This document shows positions 17,498-26,140 of a stretch of DNA of 64,000 nt, piece by piece (position 1 is the first letter of the stretch; every line of letters starts with the position of its first letter). The stretch is taken from positions 1 to 64,000 of the forward strand of contig JBEKCO010000010.1 of NCBI GenBank assembly GCA_050014835.1, read 5' to 3'. The notes under the pieces were generated by a model. The model was not told the origin of the DNA, did not search any database, and saw only the letters and a program-made list of their open reading frames with translations. The position numbers and the translations under genes were made by a program. This stretch comes from Bog-793 sp050014835 (GTDB lineage Bacteria > Actinomycetota > Acidimicrobiia > Acidimicrobiales > Bog-793).

Positions 17498-17503
17498 AGG
17501 CTA
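17498..17503 (-). promoter_or_regulatory. Leaderless -10 box for glmS
   Basis: TAGCCT on the minus strand, followed by 6 nt and the glmS ATG. The 69-bp glmM-glmS gap has no Shine-Dalgarno near the ATG. Confidence 0.4.
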
Positions 17504-17560
17504 CGGGATCACCGTTCGCGGCGGGGGACGGGTGCGCGCGGTTCCCGCCATGCCGCCATC

Positions 17561-18892
17561 TCAGGCGGATCCGAGCTCGCGCTCCACGACGGCGACGATG
17601 CGGCGGACCGCCCGCTCGACGGCGCCGGCGCTGTCGGCCTCGACCATCACCCGCACGGCCGACTCCGTCCCGCTCGGGCGCAAAAGGACCCGTCCGGAGT
17701 CGCCGAGTTCGCGCTCCACCACCGCCACCTCCTGCCACACCGCCGGGGCGTCGTCGAGCCGGCCCGGGTCCGCCACGACGACGTTGCGAAGGGTCTGGGG
17801 GACGCGCGTCATCGCCTCGCAGGCGAGCTCGGCGAGCGGGCGGCCGAGCCGGCAGACGAGCTCGACGAGCTTCAACCCGGTGAGGATCCCGTCGCCGGTC
17901 GTCCCGTCCCGCCGGAAGACGATGTGGCCGGACTGCTCGCCCCCGAGCACGAGGCCGTCACGTTCGAGTGCCTCGGCGACGAACCGGTCGCCGACCGGCG
18001 TCTCGACGACCCCGATGCCGTGGACCGCGAGCGCCCGGCGGAGCCCGAGGTTGCTCATCACGGTGACGACGATCGCGTCGTTGTCGAGCATGCCCCGCGC
18101 GTGCAGGTCGAAAGCGAAAAGGGCGAGGAGCGCGTCGCCGTCGACGACCCCGCCGGCGTGGTCGACGGCGATCATCCGGTCGGCGTCGCCGTCGAAGGCG
18201 ATGCCCAAGTCGGCGTGCCGGCGAACGACCTCTCCACCGACGAACTCGGGCCGGGTCGCCCCGCAGCCGGCGTTGATGTTCACCCCGTCCGGCTCGGCGC
18301 CGACGAACTCGACCTCGAGACCGAGGGCCCCGAACACGGCAGGCGCGACGGACGAGGCCGCCCCGTTGCCGCAGTCGCACACGACGTGGAGACGGCTTCC
18401 CGAGGGGATCGCGGCCGCCCCGGCGAGGTGTTCCGCGTACTCGGCGACGGCGCCACGGCCGTCGACGATCTTGCCGACCGCGCCGCTGGCGACCGTCGAG
18501 CCGACGAGACGATCGATCTCGAATTCGATCGCGCGCTCGGTGGCGTCGGGGATCTTCGTCCCCGACGACGAGATCAGCTTGATGCCGTTGTCCGCGAAGG
18601 GGTTGTGCGACGCCGAGACCATCACGCCAGGCATGGTCCGGCGCGCCGCGAGCCAGGCGAGGCCCGGCGTCGGCACGACGCCGACGTCGACCACCGCTCG
18701 CCCCTCGGCCGCGAGCCCCGCCGAAAGCGCGCCTTTCAACACCGGTCCCGAGATCCGCGTATCGGAACCGACGAGGAAGCCCGCGTCCCCGAGGTGGCGG
18801 GCCGCGGCGCGGCCGACCACGAGCGCGATTTCCGGAGTCAGCTCGCTGTTCGCGACACCTCGGATGCCGTCGGTGCCAAACCGCAACAACAT
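17561..18892 (-). CDS. glmM: Phosphoglucosamine mutase GlmM
   Basis: Converts glucosamine-6-phosphate to glucosamine-1-phosphate (443 aa). FGTDGIRGVAN opens the alpha-D-phosphohexomutase fold. The phosphoserine loop is VSASHNPFADNGIK, the metal loop is FDGDADRM, and the sugar-binding EQSGHIVF and late RPSGTESAVRVMVE motifs are present. It follows rpsI by 16 nt and precedes glmS, joining ribosomal and cell-wall genes in one leftward unit as in many actinobacteria. Confidence 0.98.
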   Translation of the reverse strand: MLLRFGTDGIRGVANSELTPEIALVVGRAAARHLGDAGFLVGSDTRISGPVLKGALSAGLAAEGRAVVDVGVVPTPGLAWLAARRTMPGVMVSASHNPFADNGIKLISSSGTKIPDATERAIEFEIDRLVGSTVASGAVGKIVDGRGAVAEYAEHLAGAAAIPSGSRLHVVCDCGNGAASSVAPAVFGALGLEVEFVGAEPDGVNINAGCGATRPEFVGGEVVRRHADLGIAFDGDADRMIAVDHAGGVVDGDALLALFAFDLHARGMLDNDAIVVTVMSNLGLRRALAVHGIGVVETPVGDRFVAEALERDGLVLGGEQSGHIVFRRDGTTGDGILTGLKLVELVCRLGRPLAELACEAMTRVPQTLRNVVVADPGRLDDAPAVWQEVAVVERELGDSGRVLLRPSGTESAVRVMVEADSAGAVERAVRRIVAVVERELGSA

Positions 18893-18908
18893 CGGCAGCC
18901 GACTTGGG

Positions 18909-19301
18909 TCAGCGCTTCGAGTACTGGGGGGCTTTGCGGGCTTTCTTCAAGCCGTACTTCTTGCTCTCCTTCTCGCGGCTGTCGCGGGTGAGGAGTCCGG
19001 CACGCTTCAAGGTGGTGCGCAACTCCGGCTCGACCTCGATGAGCCCGCGGGCGATGCCGAGGCGCAGCGCACCGGCCTGTCCGGCGACTCCGCCTCCGTC
19101 GATCGTCGCGATGACGTCGAAGTTCTCGGCGCGCCCGGCGACGCGCAGCGGTTCGGTGGCGTGCATCCGGTTCGAGACCGAGGAGAAGTACTCCTCGAGC
19201 GGACGGCGGTTCACGGTCACCTTGCCCTCGCCCGGGACGAAGCGGACTCGCGCGACGGCGGCCTTACGGCGTCCGGTCACCTGACACAGCGGTGCGGGCA
19301 T
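18909..19301 (-). CDS. rpsI: Ribosomal protein S9
   Basis: Small-subunit protein whose C-terminal tail reaches the P-site tRNA (130 aa). VTGRRKAAVARVRF, NRRPLEEYF, ATIDGGGVAGQAGALRLGIAR and the basic tail KKYGLKKARKAPQYSKR are all present. The ATG at 19301 is preceded by AGGAG at the right distance; an in-frame extension to 19370 overlaps rplM and is rejected. 13 nt after rplM. Confidence 0.97.
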   Translation of the reverse strand: MPAPLCQVTGRRKAAVARVRFVPGEGKVTVNRRPLEEYFSSVSNRMHATEPLRVAGRAENFDVIATIDGGGVAGQAGALRLGIARGLIEVEPELRTTLKRAGLLTRDSREKESKKYGLKKARKAPQYSKR

Positions 19302-19314
19302 GACTGGCTCCTCG

Positions 19315-19764
19315 CTACGAGGCCGACCGCGCCCGCTCGAGCGGGCGCGGCTTGGGTGACTGGGCGGCATGCGGATGGTCCGGACCCGCGTAGACCTTGA
19401 GTTTCGTCAGCATCTTCCGACCGAGCGTGCCCTTCGGCAGCATGCCGGCGACGGCGCGGCGCACGACCTCCTCGGGCTTGGTCTCGAGCAGGCTGGCGAA
19501 CGTCGTCGCCGTGAGCCCGCCCGGGTAGCCGCTGTGGCGATACGACTTCTTCTTCTCGGCCTTGCCCGACGTGAGGACGACCTTCGCCGCGTTCACGACG
19601 ATGACGTGGTCACCGGTGTCGACGTGCAGGGCGAAGATCGGCTTGTGCTTGCCACGCAAGAGGCTCGCCGCCTCGGTCGCCAGCCGGCCGAGGACGAGGC
19701 CGTCCGCGTCGATGGTGTGCCATTCGCGGACGATGTCGCTCGATTTCGGGGAGAAAGTGCGCAC
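19315..19764 (-). CDS. rplM: Ribosomal protein L13
   Basis: Early-assembly large-subunit protein (149 aa). REWHTIDADGLVLGRLAT, GKHKPIFALHVDTGDHVIVVNA and HSGYPGGLTATTF are diagnostic. The GTG at 19764 sits behind AAAGGAT and gives the family length; longer frames reaching 19926 would enter the promoter region. First gene of the rplM-rpsI-glmM unit. Confidence 0.97.
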   Translation of the reverse strand: MRTFSPKSSDIVREWHTIDADGLVLGRLATEAASLLRGKHKPIFALHVDTGDHVIVVNAAKVVLTSGKAEKKKSYRHSGYPGGLTATTFASLLETKPEEVVRRAVAGMLPKGTLGRKMLTKLKVYAGPDHPHAAQSPKPRPLERARSAS

Positions 19765-19973
19765 TGCCCATCCTTTGCCCGCGAGTGTGGCCACGGCGTC
19801 ACCGTGAGGCCGAGTGCGCGCATCGATGTCCGATTTTGCACTCTGGCCGGGTTGTAAGGCTAGATGACCTGCTCGGACGGTGCAAACGACCCGGCCGGCC
19901 CTCTCGGGCCTTTCCGCCGCCGACACCCGTACCTGGCATTCAGGAGCGCTTGTGGCGAGTCTACCGTGGAGGC
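19765..19973. promoter_or_regulatory. Divergent promoter region, rplM / unknown gene
   Basis: 209 bp between rplM (leftward) and the unknown rightward gene. For rplM a candidate is TTGCAC (minus, 19883-19878) with TAGCCT 17 nt downstream. For the rightward gene TACCGT (19962-19967) ends 6 nt before its GTG. These are eye-picked boxes; the rplM promoter is expected here in any case. Confidence 0.4.
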
Positions 19974-20639
19974 GTGAAGAAACGGGACCGCGCCGCGGCC
20001 TTCGCCCGGGACGCGCACCCGGCCGCGGACGCGGTGCCGACCGACGATCCCTACGACGCTGCGGTCCGCGATCTTGCCCTGCGCGAGCGCGACCGGATCC
20101 TCGACTCGCTGAACGCGAGCACCGGGCTCTCGAACCGGGCCCAACTCATCGACGCGGCCGTCGCCCTCGCCGGGACGGCGTCGGCGGAGTGGTACCTGAC
20201 GGCGCAGATCGCCGCGGCGGGCGGCGGCGGGCCCGGGCTCGGCAATCTGGTGCGCCGGCGGGCGAAGGCCGGACGAGCGCTCACCGCGGACGAATTCGTC
20301 TTCGTCGCCGCGGTCTGCACGTTCTTCTACCTGTTCGGCGTCATGGCGGACCGCGACCGCCTCGGGGCGGCGCGCACCTTCGTGAAAGAGATCGGTGCGC
20401 CGGAGGCGCTCGGCGACGTGGCACGCGAGCTCGAGTACGCCTACCCGACCCGCCGGAAGTCGCCGCGGCCGAAAACCACCCTTTTGGAGTACCTGGCCCG
20501 CGCCGACGAGCGCCTCGCCGGCTTCCTCAACGTCGACAACCACCCCGGCCTCAGCCCCGGGCAGGCGGCGACGGTCATGGAGCGTTTCGGGACCCTCTAC
20601 CACGAGAACGTCGTTCCGGTCATCTCCCGCCTGAGATGA
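19974..20639 (+). CDS. Unrecognised 221-aa protein
   Basis: I do not recognise this family. The predicted protein is mostly helical, with a charged N-terminal 60 residues, a glycine run AAGGGGPGLG near residue 81-90, a hydrophobic patch FVFVAAVCTFFYLFGVMA at 108-125 that is too interrupted for a clear signal, and a C-terminal half with RKSPRPKTTLLEYLARADE and NVDNHPGLSPGQAATVM. Coding is supported by strong third-position GC and by a leaderless-type start (TACCGT, 6 nt, GTG). It is the only rightward gene between 1.8 and 60.9 kb, placed between the glycosyltransferase cluster and rplM. Confidence 0.7.
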   Translation: MKKRDRAAAFARDAHPAADAVPTDDPYDAAVRDLALRERDRILDSLNASTGLSNRAQLIDAAVALAGTASAEWYLTAQIAAAGGGGPGLGNLVRRRAKAGRALTADEFVFVAAVCTFFYLFGVMADRDRLGAARTFVKEIGAPEALGDVARELEYAYPTRRKSPRPKTTLLEYLARADERLAGFLNVDNHPGLSPGQAATVMERFGTLYHENVVPVISRLR

Positions 20640-20640
20640 C

Positions 20641-20659
20641 CCCGGGCCGGTCGCCCGGG
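20641..20659. terminator. Hairpin between convergent genes
   Basis: CCCGGGC-CGGTC-GCCCGGG, a 7-bp all-GC stem with 5-nt loop, fills the 24-bp gap between the unknown rightward gene and the leftward glycosyltransferase. Position suggests a bidirectional terminator; no U-tract. Confidence 0.45.
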
Positions 20660-20663
20660 CCAC

Positions 20664-21836
20664 CTAGCGCCGGAGCGCCCGGATCGTCTCCTCGGCGAGC
20701 TCGAGGTACTGGGACGCGACGAGCTCGAAGGAGGCTTCGCGGCGCACGAAGTCGCGGGCCGCGTCACCGGCCATGCGGGCCGACTCCGGCGCGGCGAGCA
20801 CGTCCCGCATCCGCTGGGCGAGCGCGGCGTCCTCGCCCTCGTCGACCGGCACCCGCCAGCAGAACCGCCCGTCGATCTGCTCGTATTGGGGCACGTCCGA
20901 GGTGATCACCAGTCGGCCGATCCCGAAGGCCTCCATCATCGGCCCGCTCGTCTCGCCGAGCGTCGGCCAGCGCAGGGCGATGACGGCGTCGCAGTCGGCG
21001 ATGAGCCGCGTCATCTCGTCGCCCGGCACGTCGATCCGCAGCTGCGCCGCGCCGTCGAGACCCCTGTCCGCGAGTCGCGCCCGCATCGCGGCGACGAACC
21101 GCCCGCCCTCGTCCGACCGCCCGCAGACCACGAGCCGGGCCCCGGGGAAGTCCTCGTGGACGGCGGCGAAGGCGTCGATCACGTGGGCGGTCCTCTTCGG
21201 CGGCGTGACCCCGCCGAACGCGCCGAACGTCACCGTCGCTTCGGAGACGCGCCGCTCCGGCTCCGGGGCCGCGACGACGGCCGCGTGGTGCCGGTGCACG
21301 ATGCGCGCCGCCGGGTAGCGGGCGCGGAAGGCGTCGCGGATCCACGCGCTGTGCACGATCGTCAGCGCGCTCGCCTCGACGACCCGGCGGGCGAGCGGCA
21401 AACGGAGCCAGTCCACCTCGACACGACCGTCGACGTAGCGCACCGGGAGGGCGACCTCGGCCTCCGGGCTGTCGAAACGGGCCTCCTGGCGGAAAAGCGT
21501 CGAGCCGTACCCGCCGCACAGGTCGAGGTGGAGGTCGGGCAGCGCCGGGTCGTGGAGCACGAGGATCCCGGGACGCCGACGGATCGCTTCGAGCATGTAG
21601 GCGTGGAACCGGGCCTGGTTGCCGAGGTGGTAGACGTCGAGGTCGGCCGCGTCGGGGTCGTAGTCGGAACGCGCGACCACCGCGACCCCGGCGGGGGCTC
21701 GGGCGGACGGCGCCGTGTCGTCGCGCACGACGACAACGATCTCGGCTTGCCGGGCGAGCTGGGCGACCAGCCGAAAGGAGTAGTCGGCGACTCCGCTGCG
21801 TTGCGGGGGCAGCGGCGTCCAGACGGCGAGCTTCAA
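20664..21836 (-). CDS. Glycosyltransferase, GT4-like
   Basis: GT-B-fold glycosyltransferase (390 aa). The N-terminal Rossmann half begins KLAVWTPLPPQRSGVADYS, which positions a Gly-rich acceptor loop. The C-terminal donor half contains TFGAFGGVTPPKRTAHVIDAF, LVVCGRSDEG and the GPMMEAFGIGRLVITSDVPQY stretch, the place of the E-x7-E motif of GT4 enzymes. ATG overlaps the stop of the helical gene upstream (ATGA), so the two are translationally coupled. It is a paralogue of the first half of the 809-aa enzyme two genes upstream. Donor and acceptor unknown; probably a surface polysaccharide. Confidence 0.85.
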   Translation of the reverse strand: MKLAVWTPLPPQRSGVADYSFRLVAQLARQAEIVVVVRDDTAPSARAPAGVAVVARSDYDPDAADLDVYHLGNQARFHAYMLEAIRRRPGILVLHDPALPDLHLDLCGGYGSTLFRQEARFDSPEAEVALPVRYVDGRVEVDWLRLPLARRVVEASALTIVHSAWIRDAFRARYPAARIVHRHHAAVVAAPEPERRVSEATVTFGAFGGVTPPKRTAHVIDAFAAVHEDFPGARLVVCGRSDEGGRFVAAMRARLADRGLDGAAQLRIDVPGDEMTRLIADCDAVIALRWPTLGETSGPMMEAFGIGRLVITSDVPQYEQIDGRFCWRVPVDEGEDAALAQRMRDVLAAPESARMAGDAARDFVRREASFELVASQYLELAEETIRALRR

Positions 21837-22300
21837 GACGGCGCGACCCGGCCGGGCGCTCTCGTGGGTTCCGTCGCCCGCCCCCCGGCGCGCCGCGCCG
21901 TCAGGCCGAGCTCACGCCGGATGCAACCGACGGCCTCGTCGATGCCGTCGAGCGCCTGGCGTTGCGCCAGCTCGACCTCCTGGTGGACGAGATCACGATC
22001 GATCATCGCCTCGTCGAGACGCGCGTGCAGCTCGTCGATCCGGGAGGCGAGCACGGCGAACTGGTCGGTGGTCGACGCGCCGAGCGCCCTCGTCTGGGCG
22101 ACGAGCGAGTCCCGGATCGTCACGAGCTCGGCGAGCAGCTCGAGGTTGTAGACCGTCTGGCGCCGGAAGAAGGGACGGCATACCGCGGCGACGACCCGCT
22201 TCGCGAAGCGATGACGCTCTCCCGGCGTGGCCGGCGGGTCGAGACGGGCGTTCGCGTTCGCCGCGACCCAGTGGCTCGACTCCCCCGCCGGTTCGGTCAC
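21833..22300 (-). CDS. Helical protein sharing a module with the MTase
   Basis: A 155-aa predicted helical/coiled-coil protein without signal peptide or catalytic motif. Two stretches (about residues 32-63, KRVVAAVCRPFFRRQ and YNLELLAELV, and 101-132, DRDLVHQEVELAQRQ and AVGCIRRELG) match residues about 34-61 and 72-103 of the methyltransferase encoded at 24803-25987. Residues between, about 65-100, look like a heptad coiled coil. GTG start behind AAGGAG; stop overlaps the GT4 ATG. I infer a scaffold or chain-length/anchoring subunit for the glycan enzymes, by analogy to coiled-coil WbdD-type systems, but this is not shown. Confidence 0.72.
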   Translation of the reverse strand: MTEPAGESSHWVAANANARLDPPATPGERHRFAKRVVAAVCRPFFRRQTVYNLELLAELVTIRDSLVAQTRALGASTTDQFAVLASRIDELHARLDEAMIDRDLVHQEVELAQRQALDGIDEAVGCIRRELGLTARRAGGRATEPTRAPGRVAPS

Positions 22301-22343
22301 CCGGTCGCTCCTTCGCGCGGTTCCCAGGCCGATACGCCCGAAA

Positions 22344-22360
22344 GCCCAGATTAGCTGGGC
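22344..22360 (-). terminator. Hairpin at end of 809-aa glycosyltransferase gene
   Basis: GCCCAG-CTAAT-CTGGGC followed by TTT on the minus strand. The loop contains the TAA stop of the upstream gene. It may partially terminate before the helical gene at 22300. Confidence 0.4.
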
Positions 22361-24780
22361 CCCTCAACCGGAATCGGTTGTCGGTCGGCGACACCCGCTG
22401 GCGCCACGCCCGCGGGATCGGCCACGGTTTGGCTCGCTCGCCGTGCCCCGGCGTCCCGACCGCCCCTCTCCAGGAGCAGGCGCATCTGCTCGCCGAGCAC
22501 CCGGCTGTTGCATCGCGCGCGCATCGTCGCCGCCGCGGCCGCTCCCAGCCGCCGGCGGAGGCCCTCGTCCTCGTAGAGCCGGCGCATCCAACGCGCCGCC
22601 TCGTCGATGTCCGGATCGGCCCACCACCCTCCGGGGCGGTAGATGTGCAGGGACCGACGGTTGAAGCGCATGTCGCCGAGGTCGATCTGCGCCATGCGGT
22701 AACCGACGGGGCAGCTGTTCTCGAGGGTCATGTAGTCCATGTTCCCCGAGTAGGCCGTCCCGATCACCGGTTTGGCGAGGTACATCGCCTCGGCCAAGCC
22801 AAGCCCGAATCCCTCGGCGCGGTGGAGCGAGACATACACGTCGCAGAGGGCGGTAAGTGCGGCAACCTCCTCGGGCCGCATGTCCGTGTCGATGATCGTC
22901 CCGCCGACGAGCTTCACGGCGTCCCCGAGCACCGCCTGCATCTCGGGGTGGCTCGCGAGGTTGATCGTCTTCATGACGAGGTGCACGTCGCCCGCCCGCT
23001 CGGCGCGGGAGAACGCCCTCCGGTAGGCCTCGATCACCCCACGGGGGTTCTTGCGGGCGAGCGTCGAGCTCACGTCGAAGTGGAAAAGGAACAGGCACGA
23101 CCCGTCGGGCAGGCCGAAGTCGGCGCGCCGCAACGAGGCATCGGCAACCGGTTCGACGACGCACGGCACGACGCTCAACGGTTTCGTCGTGTAGTTCCGA
23201 AACGCCTCGGCGGTGAACGAGCTCGAGACCCAGACCTCGTCGACGCGGTCGAACTGCGCCTGGAGCTCAGCCGGGAGGCTGACCTGCTCCCAGTGCCAGT
23301 AGGCGACGATCCGGTGGTGCCCGCGACGGCGCAGGTAGTCGTCCGGCACGAGGGTGAGCTCGTTCACGTTCAAAAAGCACAGGTCCACGTCGTGTGCCCG
23401 GCCCTTCGGCAGGTTCCGCAACGCGACCGGGAGCCGTCGGGGATCCCGGGGCGCGCCGTAGTCGTAGTCCTCGAGCGACACCTCGACGCCCGCGTCGACG
23501 AGGGCGCCGACGCTGCGGCGAGCCGCCTCGGTGAGCCCCGTCGTCGCCTCCCAGCTGCCGATGGCGTTCACCCCGACGGTTCTCCGGTTGACGACCGTCT
23601 CCAGGACGGTCTCGACCCGCTCCCGGCGCCGGGAGGCGCAGACCCGGACGAGCTCGAGGTACTTCGCCCCGAGAGTCTCGGACGCGAGCGCCGGCCGGAC
23701 GACCGAAGCCGCGATCCGGCCGGCCGCGCGCGCTCTCTCGGCATCGGCGGCGGCGCGCAGGCGGGCGACGAGAGAGGTCCGCTCGGTCACCGGGTCGGTC
23801 GACACGGTCCAGCAGAAGCGCTCGTCGAGCCCTCGGTACTGGAGTGCCTCGCTGACGATCACCGGACGCCCCGCGCCGAGCGCGCCGAGGACGAGCGTGC
23901 TCACCCCGCCGGCCGTCGGGGTCGTCAGGTCGACGAGCACGTCGCAGCGGTCGAGCAGCGCGGCGAAGCCACCGGCGGCCGAGACCCTGCCGGCCTGGCT
24001 GACCGACCCGACGAGTCCCGAGTCCCGCACGAGGGCGGCGATCGCCTCTCCGGCGTGAGAGTCGTCCGCCGCGCCGATCACGAGGCCAACCCCGGCGAAC
24101 TCCCGGTGGACCTCGCCGAAGGCCGCGAGGGCCAGCGCCACGCGGTCGCGATCGGCGTGGCCGCCGATCACCCCGAACACGGTCGCCCCGTCCTCGCGGG
24201 CCGAGACTGGGTCGGGGAGCCCGACCGCCCGGGGGGCGCAGACGACGTCGGCCCCCGGAGAGCGGCCGGACAGCACCTCGGCCGCCCACGCGCTGTGCAC
24301 GACGGTCATGAGGCTCGCCTCGACGAGCCGCCGGGACATCAGCAACCGGAGCGGTTCCGCCGTCGCCCCGTCCCCGGTCGGGCCCGGCGGGTCGGGGGCC
24401 GGCCAGCCGGGGAGGTTGAACGCCACCTCCTCGCGGAACACGGCCCCGTCGACGTCGCCGGCGAGCCGGCGGTAGAAACCGACGAGCGCCGGATCGCCGA
24501 GGATGAGGAGCCCCGGACGACGCAGCGCCGGGCCGTGCACGAAACCGTGGCCGGCCGCGTCATTGCCGATCTCGTAGACGTCGATGTCGTAGTCGTCGGG
24601 CTGGTAGTCGGACGCCGCGACGACCCGCACGCCCTCGGGAACCTCCGCCCACTCGGCGACGTCGTCACGGACCACCGCCGCGACGCCGGCGTCGCGGGCG
24701 AGGGCGGCGAGCAGGACATGAGCGTGACGGGCGACCTCGCCACGCTGCGGGGGCAGCGGGGTCCAGACCGCGACCCTCAC
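22351..24780 (-). CDS. Two-domain glycosyltransferase (GT-B + GT-B fusion)
   Basis: An 809-aa protein with two glycosyltransferase halves. Residues about 1-385 parallel the 390-aa enzyme (VAVWTPLPPQRGEVARHAHV, then VFGVIGGHADRDRVALALAAF and an LDERFCWTV end). Residues about 400-780 are a second group-1 transferase, with NAIGSWEATTGLTEAARR, YWHWEQVSLPAELQ, VWVSSSFTAEAFR, and the donor site RAEGFGLGLAEAMYLAKPVI holding the E-x7-E pair. The N-terminal half lacks an equally clear E-x7-E and may be degenerate or acceptor-binding. GTG start 22 nt after the MTase stop. Likely adds two sugars, or polymerises a repeat, on an envelope glycan. Confidence 0.82.
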   Translation of the reverse strand: MRVAVWTPLPPQRGEVARHAHVLLAALARDAGVAAVVRDDVAEWAEVPEGVRVVAASDYQPDDYDIDVYEIGNDAAGHGFVHGPALRRPGLLILGDPALVGFYRRLAGDVDGAVFREEVAFNLPGWPAPDPPGPTGDGATAEPLRLLMSRRLVEASLMTVVHSAWAAEVLSGRSPGADVVCAPRAVGLPDPVSAREDGATVFGVIGGHADRDRVALALAAFGEVHREFAGVGLVIGAADDSHAGEAIAALVRDSGLVGSVSQAGRVSAAGGFAALLDRCDVLVDLTTPTAGGVSTLVLGALGAGRPVIVSEALQYRGLDERFCWTVSTDPVTERTSLVARLRAAADAERARAAGRIAASVVRPALASETLGAKYLELVRVCASRRRERVETVLETVVNRRTVGVNAIGSWEATTGLTEAARRSVGALVDAGVEVSLEDYDYGAPRDPRRLPVALRNLPKGRAHDVDLCFLNVNELTLVPDDYLRRRGHHRIVAYWHWEQVSLPAELQAQFDRVDEVWVSSSFTAEAFRNYTTKPLSVVPCVVEPVADASLRRADFGLPDGSCLFLFHFDVSSTLARKNPRGVIEAYRRAFSRAERAGDVHLVMKTINLASHPEMQAVLGDAVKLVGGTIIDTDMRPEEVAALTALCDVYVSLHRAEGFGLGLAEAMYLAKPVIGTAYSGNMDYMTLENSCPVGYRMAQIDLGDMRFNRRSLHIYRPGGWWADPDIDEAARWMRRLYEDEGLRRRLGAAAAATMRARCNSRVLGEQMRLLLERGGRDAGARRASQTVADPAGVAPAGVADRQPIPVEGPS

Positions 24781-24802
24781 CTAGGCGCTCCGCCCGCGGC
24801 CG

Positions 24803-25987
24803 TCACGGGCGGCGCGCGAGGACCGCGTAGTCCCGCGCGCTGGAAAACCGCGCCGTGACGAGGTCGTAGAGCCGCTTCACGTCGCTGGACCACGGCGCGT
24901 CGTCGGCCGGCCCCGGCACCGACGGGTCGGGGGGCTCCAAGAAGCGCACTTCGACGTCGGTGAAGCCGCGCGACCCGACGACGAAGGCGAGCAGCTCCGG
25001 CGGGATCGGCCGGCGGTGCCTCGGGTCGAGGTAGAACGATGACGCGCCGACGACGAGGTTCTCGGGGTTCGGCGTCTCGACGATGACGAGCCCACCGGGT
25101 TCGATCGCCCGCACGGCGAGGTCGAGCATCGCGATGAGCTCCTCGATGCCGACGGACTCGGCGACCTGGATCGCCGAGACCGCCCGCAGGCTGTGTTCCT
25201 TCACGCCCTCGAGGTGCTCGATGGCCCCGGCGAGCCGGACGTCGAGGCCGCGCTGGCAGCCGGTCTCGACGAAGTACGGGTTCGTCTCCACGCCGTAGGC
25301 GGTCGCGCCCGCCTCGGCGAGCAGTTCGAGGAGCTCGCCGCGCCCGCAGCCGACGTCGAGCACCGGGAGGGCGGAATCGACGGCCGCGATGTCGGCGAGG
25401 TACCCGCGCAGCCGCTCCTTGACGACGTCACGGGGCCCGCGGAACGCCTCGACGAAGGCGCCGTAGAGGTTGTCGAACGCGCCCGGCAGGGCGGCGAGCT
25501 CCTCGGCCGGCGGGAGGTCCGGGAGCCCGTGGCGCACCTGGTCGAGCAGCAGGTCGACCTGGGCGAGGCGGATCTGGGCCTGGTCGAGGCGCGCGCTCAA
25601 TTCGGCGACCCGGGGGCGGGTCTCACTGGAGTCACGGGCGACCGCCGCCATCTCGTCGCGGAGCTGCTGCACGACCTCACCCATCTCGGTGCGGATGATG
25701 CCGACGGCGTCGTGGAGCCGGGCGAAGGACTGCTGGTGGGCGAGCTCGACCTCGTCGCGCAGCAGGTCCCGGTCCCACAGGACGTCCTCGAGGATGTCGT
25801 CGTGGCGCACCATCTCGCCCAGAAGCTCGCGGTTGAAATCGACCTGGTGACGCAACATCGGCCAGCACAGGCGGGCGACGAACCGCCGGACGAGCTTCCA
25901 GTGGGCATCCGGCGACACCGGGAGCCCGAAGCTCGCGTTGACCCCCATCGTGTGGTAACGATCCGGGGGAGACGGTGGACGGGGCAT
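24803..25987 (-). CDS. SAM-dependent methyltransferase with helical N-terminus
   Basis: 394 aa. Residues about 30-155 are helical and include the module shared with the 155-aa protein (RRFVARLCWPMLRHQ, EVELAHQQSF, AVGIIRTEMG). A class-I methyltransferase follows: motif I VLDVGCGRGELLELL at 209-223, the acidic YGVETNPYF, and the late IVETPNPENL. DPRHRRPIPPELL near the end matches glycan-associated methyltransferases. The ATG at 25987 follows GGGAGGAAG; a frame running further upstream to 26395 is non-coding. It opens the glycosyltransferase gene set and may cap or modify the growing chain; this is inference from domain order. Confidence 0.8.
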   Translation of the reverse strand: MPRPPSPPDRYHTMGVNASFGLPVSPDAHWKLVRRFVARLCWPMLRHQVDFNRELLGEMVRHDDILEDVLWDRDLLRDEVELAHQQSFARLHDAVGIIRTEMGEVVQQLRDEMAAVARDSSETRPRVAELSARLDQAQIRLAQVDLLLDQVRHGLPDLPPAEELAALPGAFDNLYGAFVEAFRGPRDVVKERLRGYLADIAAVDSALPVLDVGCGRGELLELLAEAGATAYGVETNPYFVETGCQRGLDVRLAGAIEHLEGVKEHSLRAVSAIQVAESVGIEELIAMLDLAVRAIEPGGLVIVETPNPENLVVGASSFYLDPRHRRPIPPELLAFVVGSRGFTDVEVRFLEPPDPSVPGPADDAPWSSDVKRLYDLVTARFSSARDYAVLARRP

Positions 25988-26140
25988 CGGCTCTTCCTCC
26001 CGAGTTTGCCGCGGTCGCCGACGTGCGTCAGCCGCGACGAAGCCTAATGTGCCCGCTCCAGGCGTTGGCGCTGCCCGACCAGCCCCGGAGCCGGGCGACC
26101 TTTTCGTACCGGCCGTGTCGGCGGGGCACGGGGGGCTGTC

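Noticed and set aside
17492..17560. Possible glmS ribozyme or riboswitch
   Set aside because: Only 69 bp with no conserved ribozyme core; the box TAGCCT six nt before the ATG suggests a leaderless start.
15278..18991. 1237-codon rightward open frame opposite acpS, glmS and glmM
   Set aside because: Pure antisense shadow: Arg/Asp/Gly-rich composition, no recognisable motif, and three well-defined genes on the other strand.
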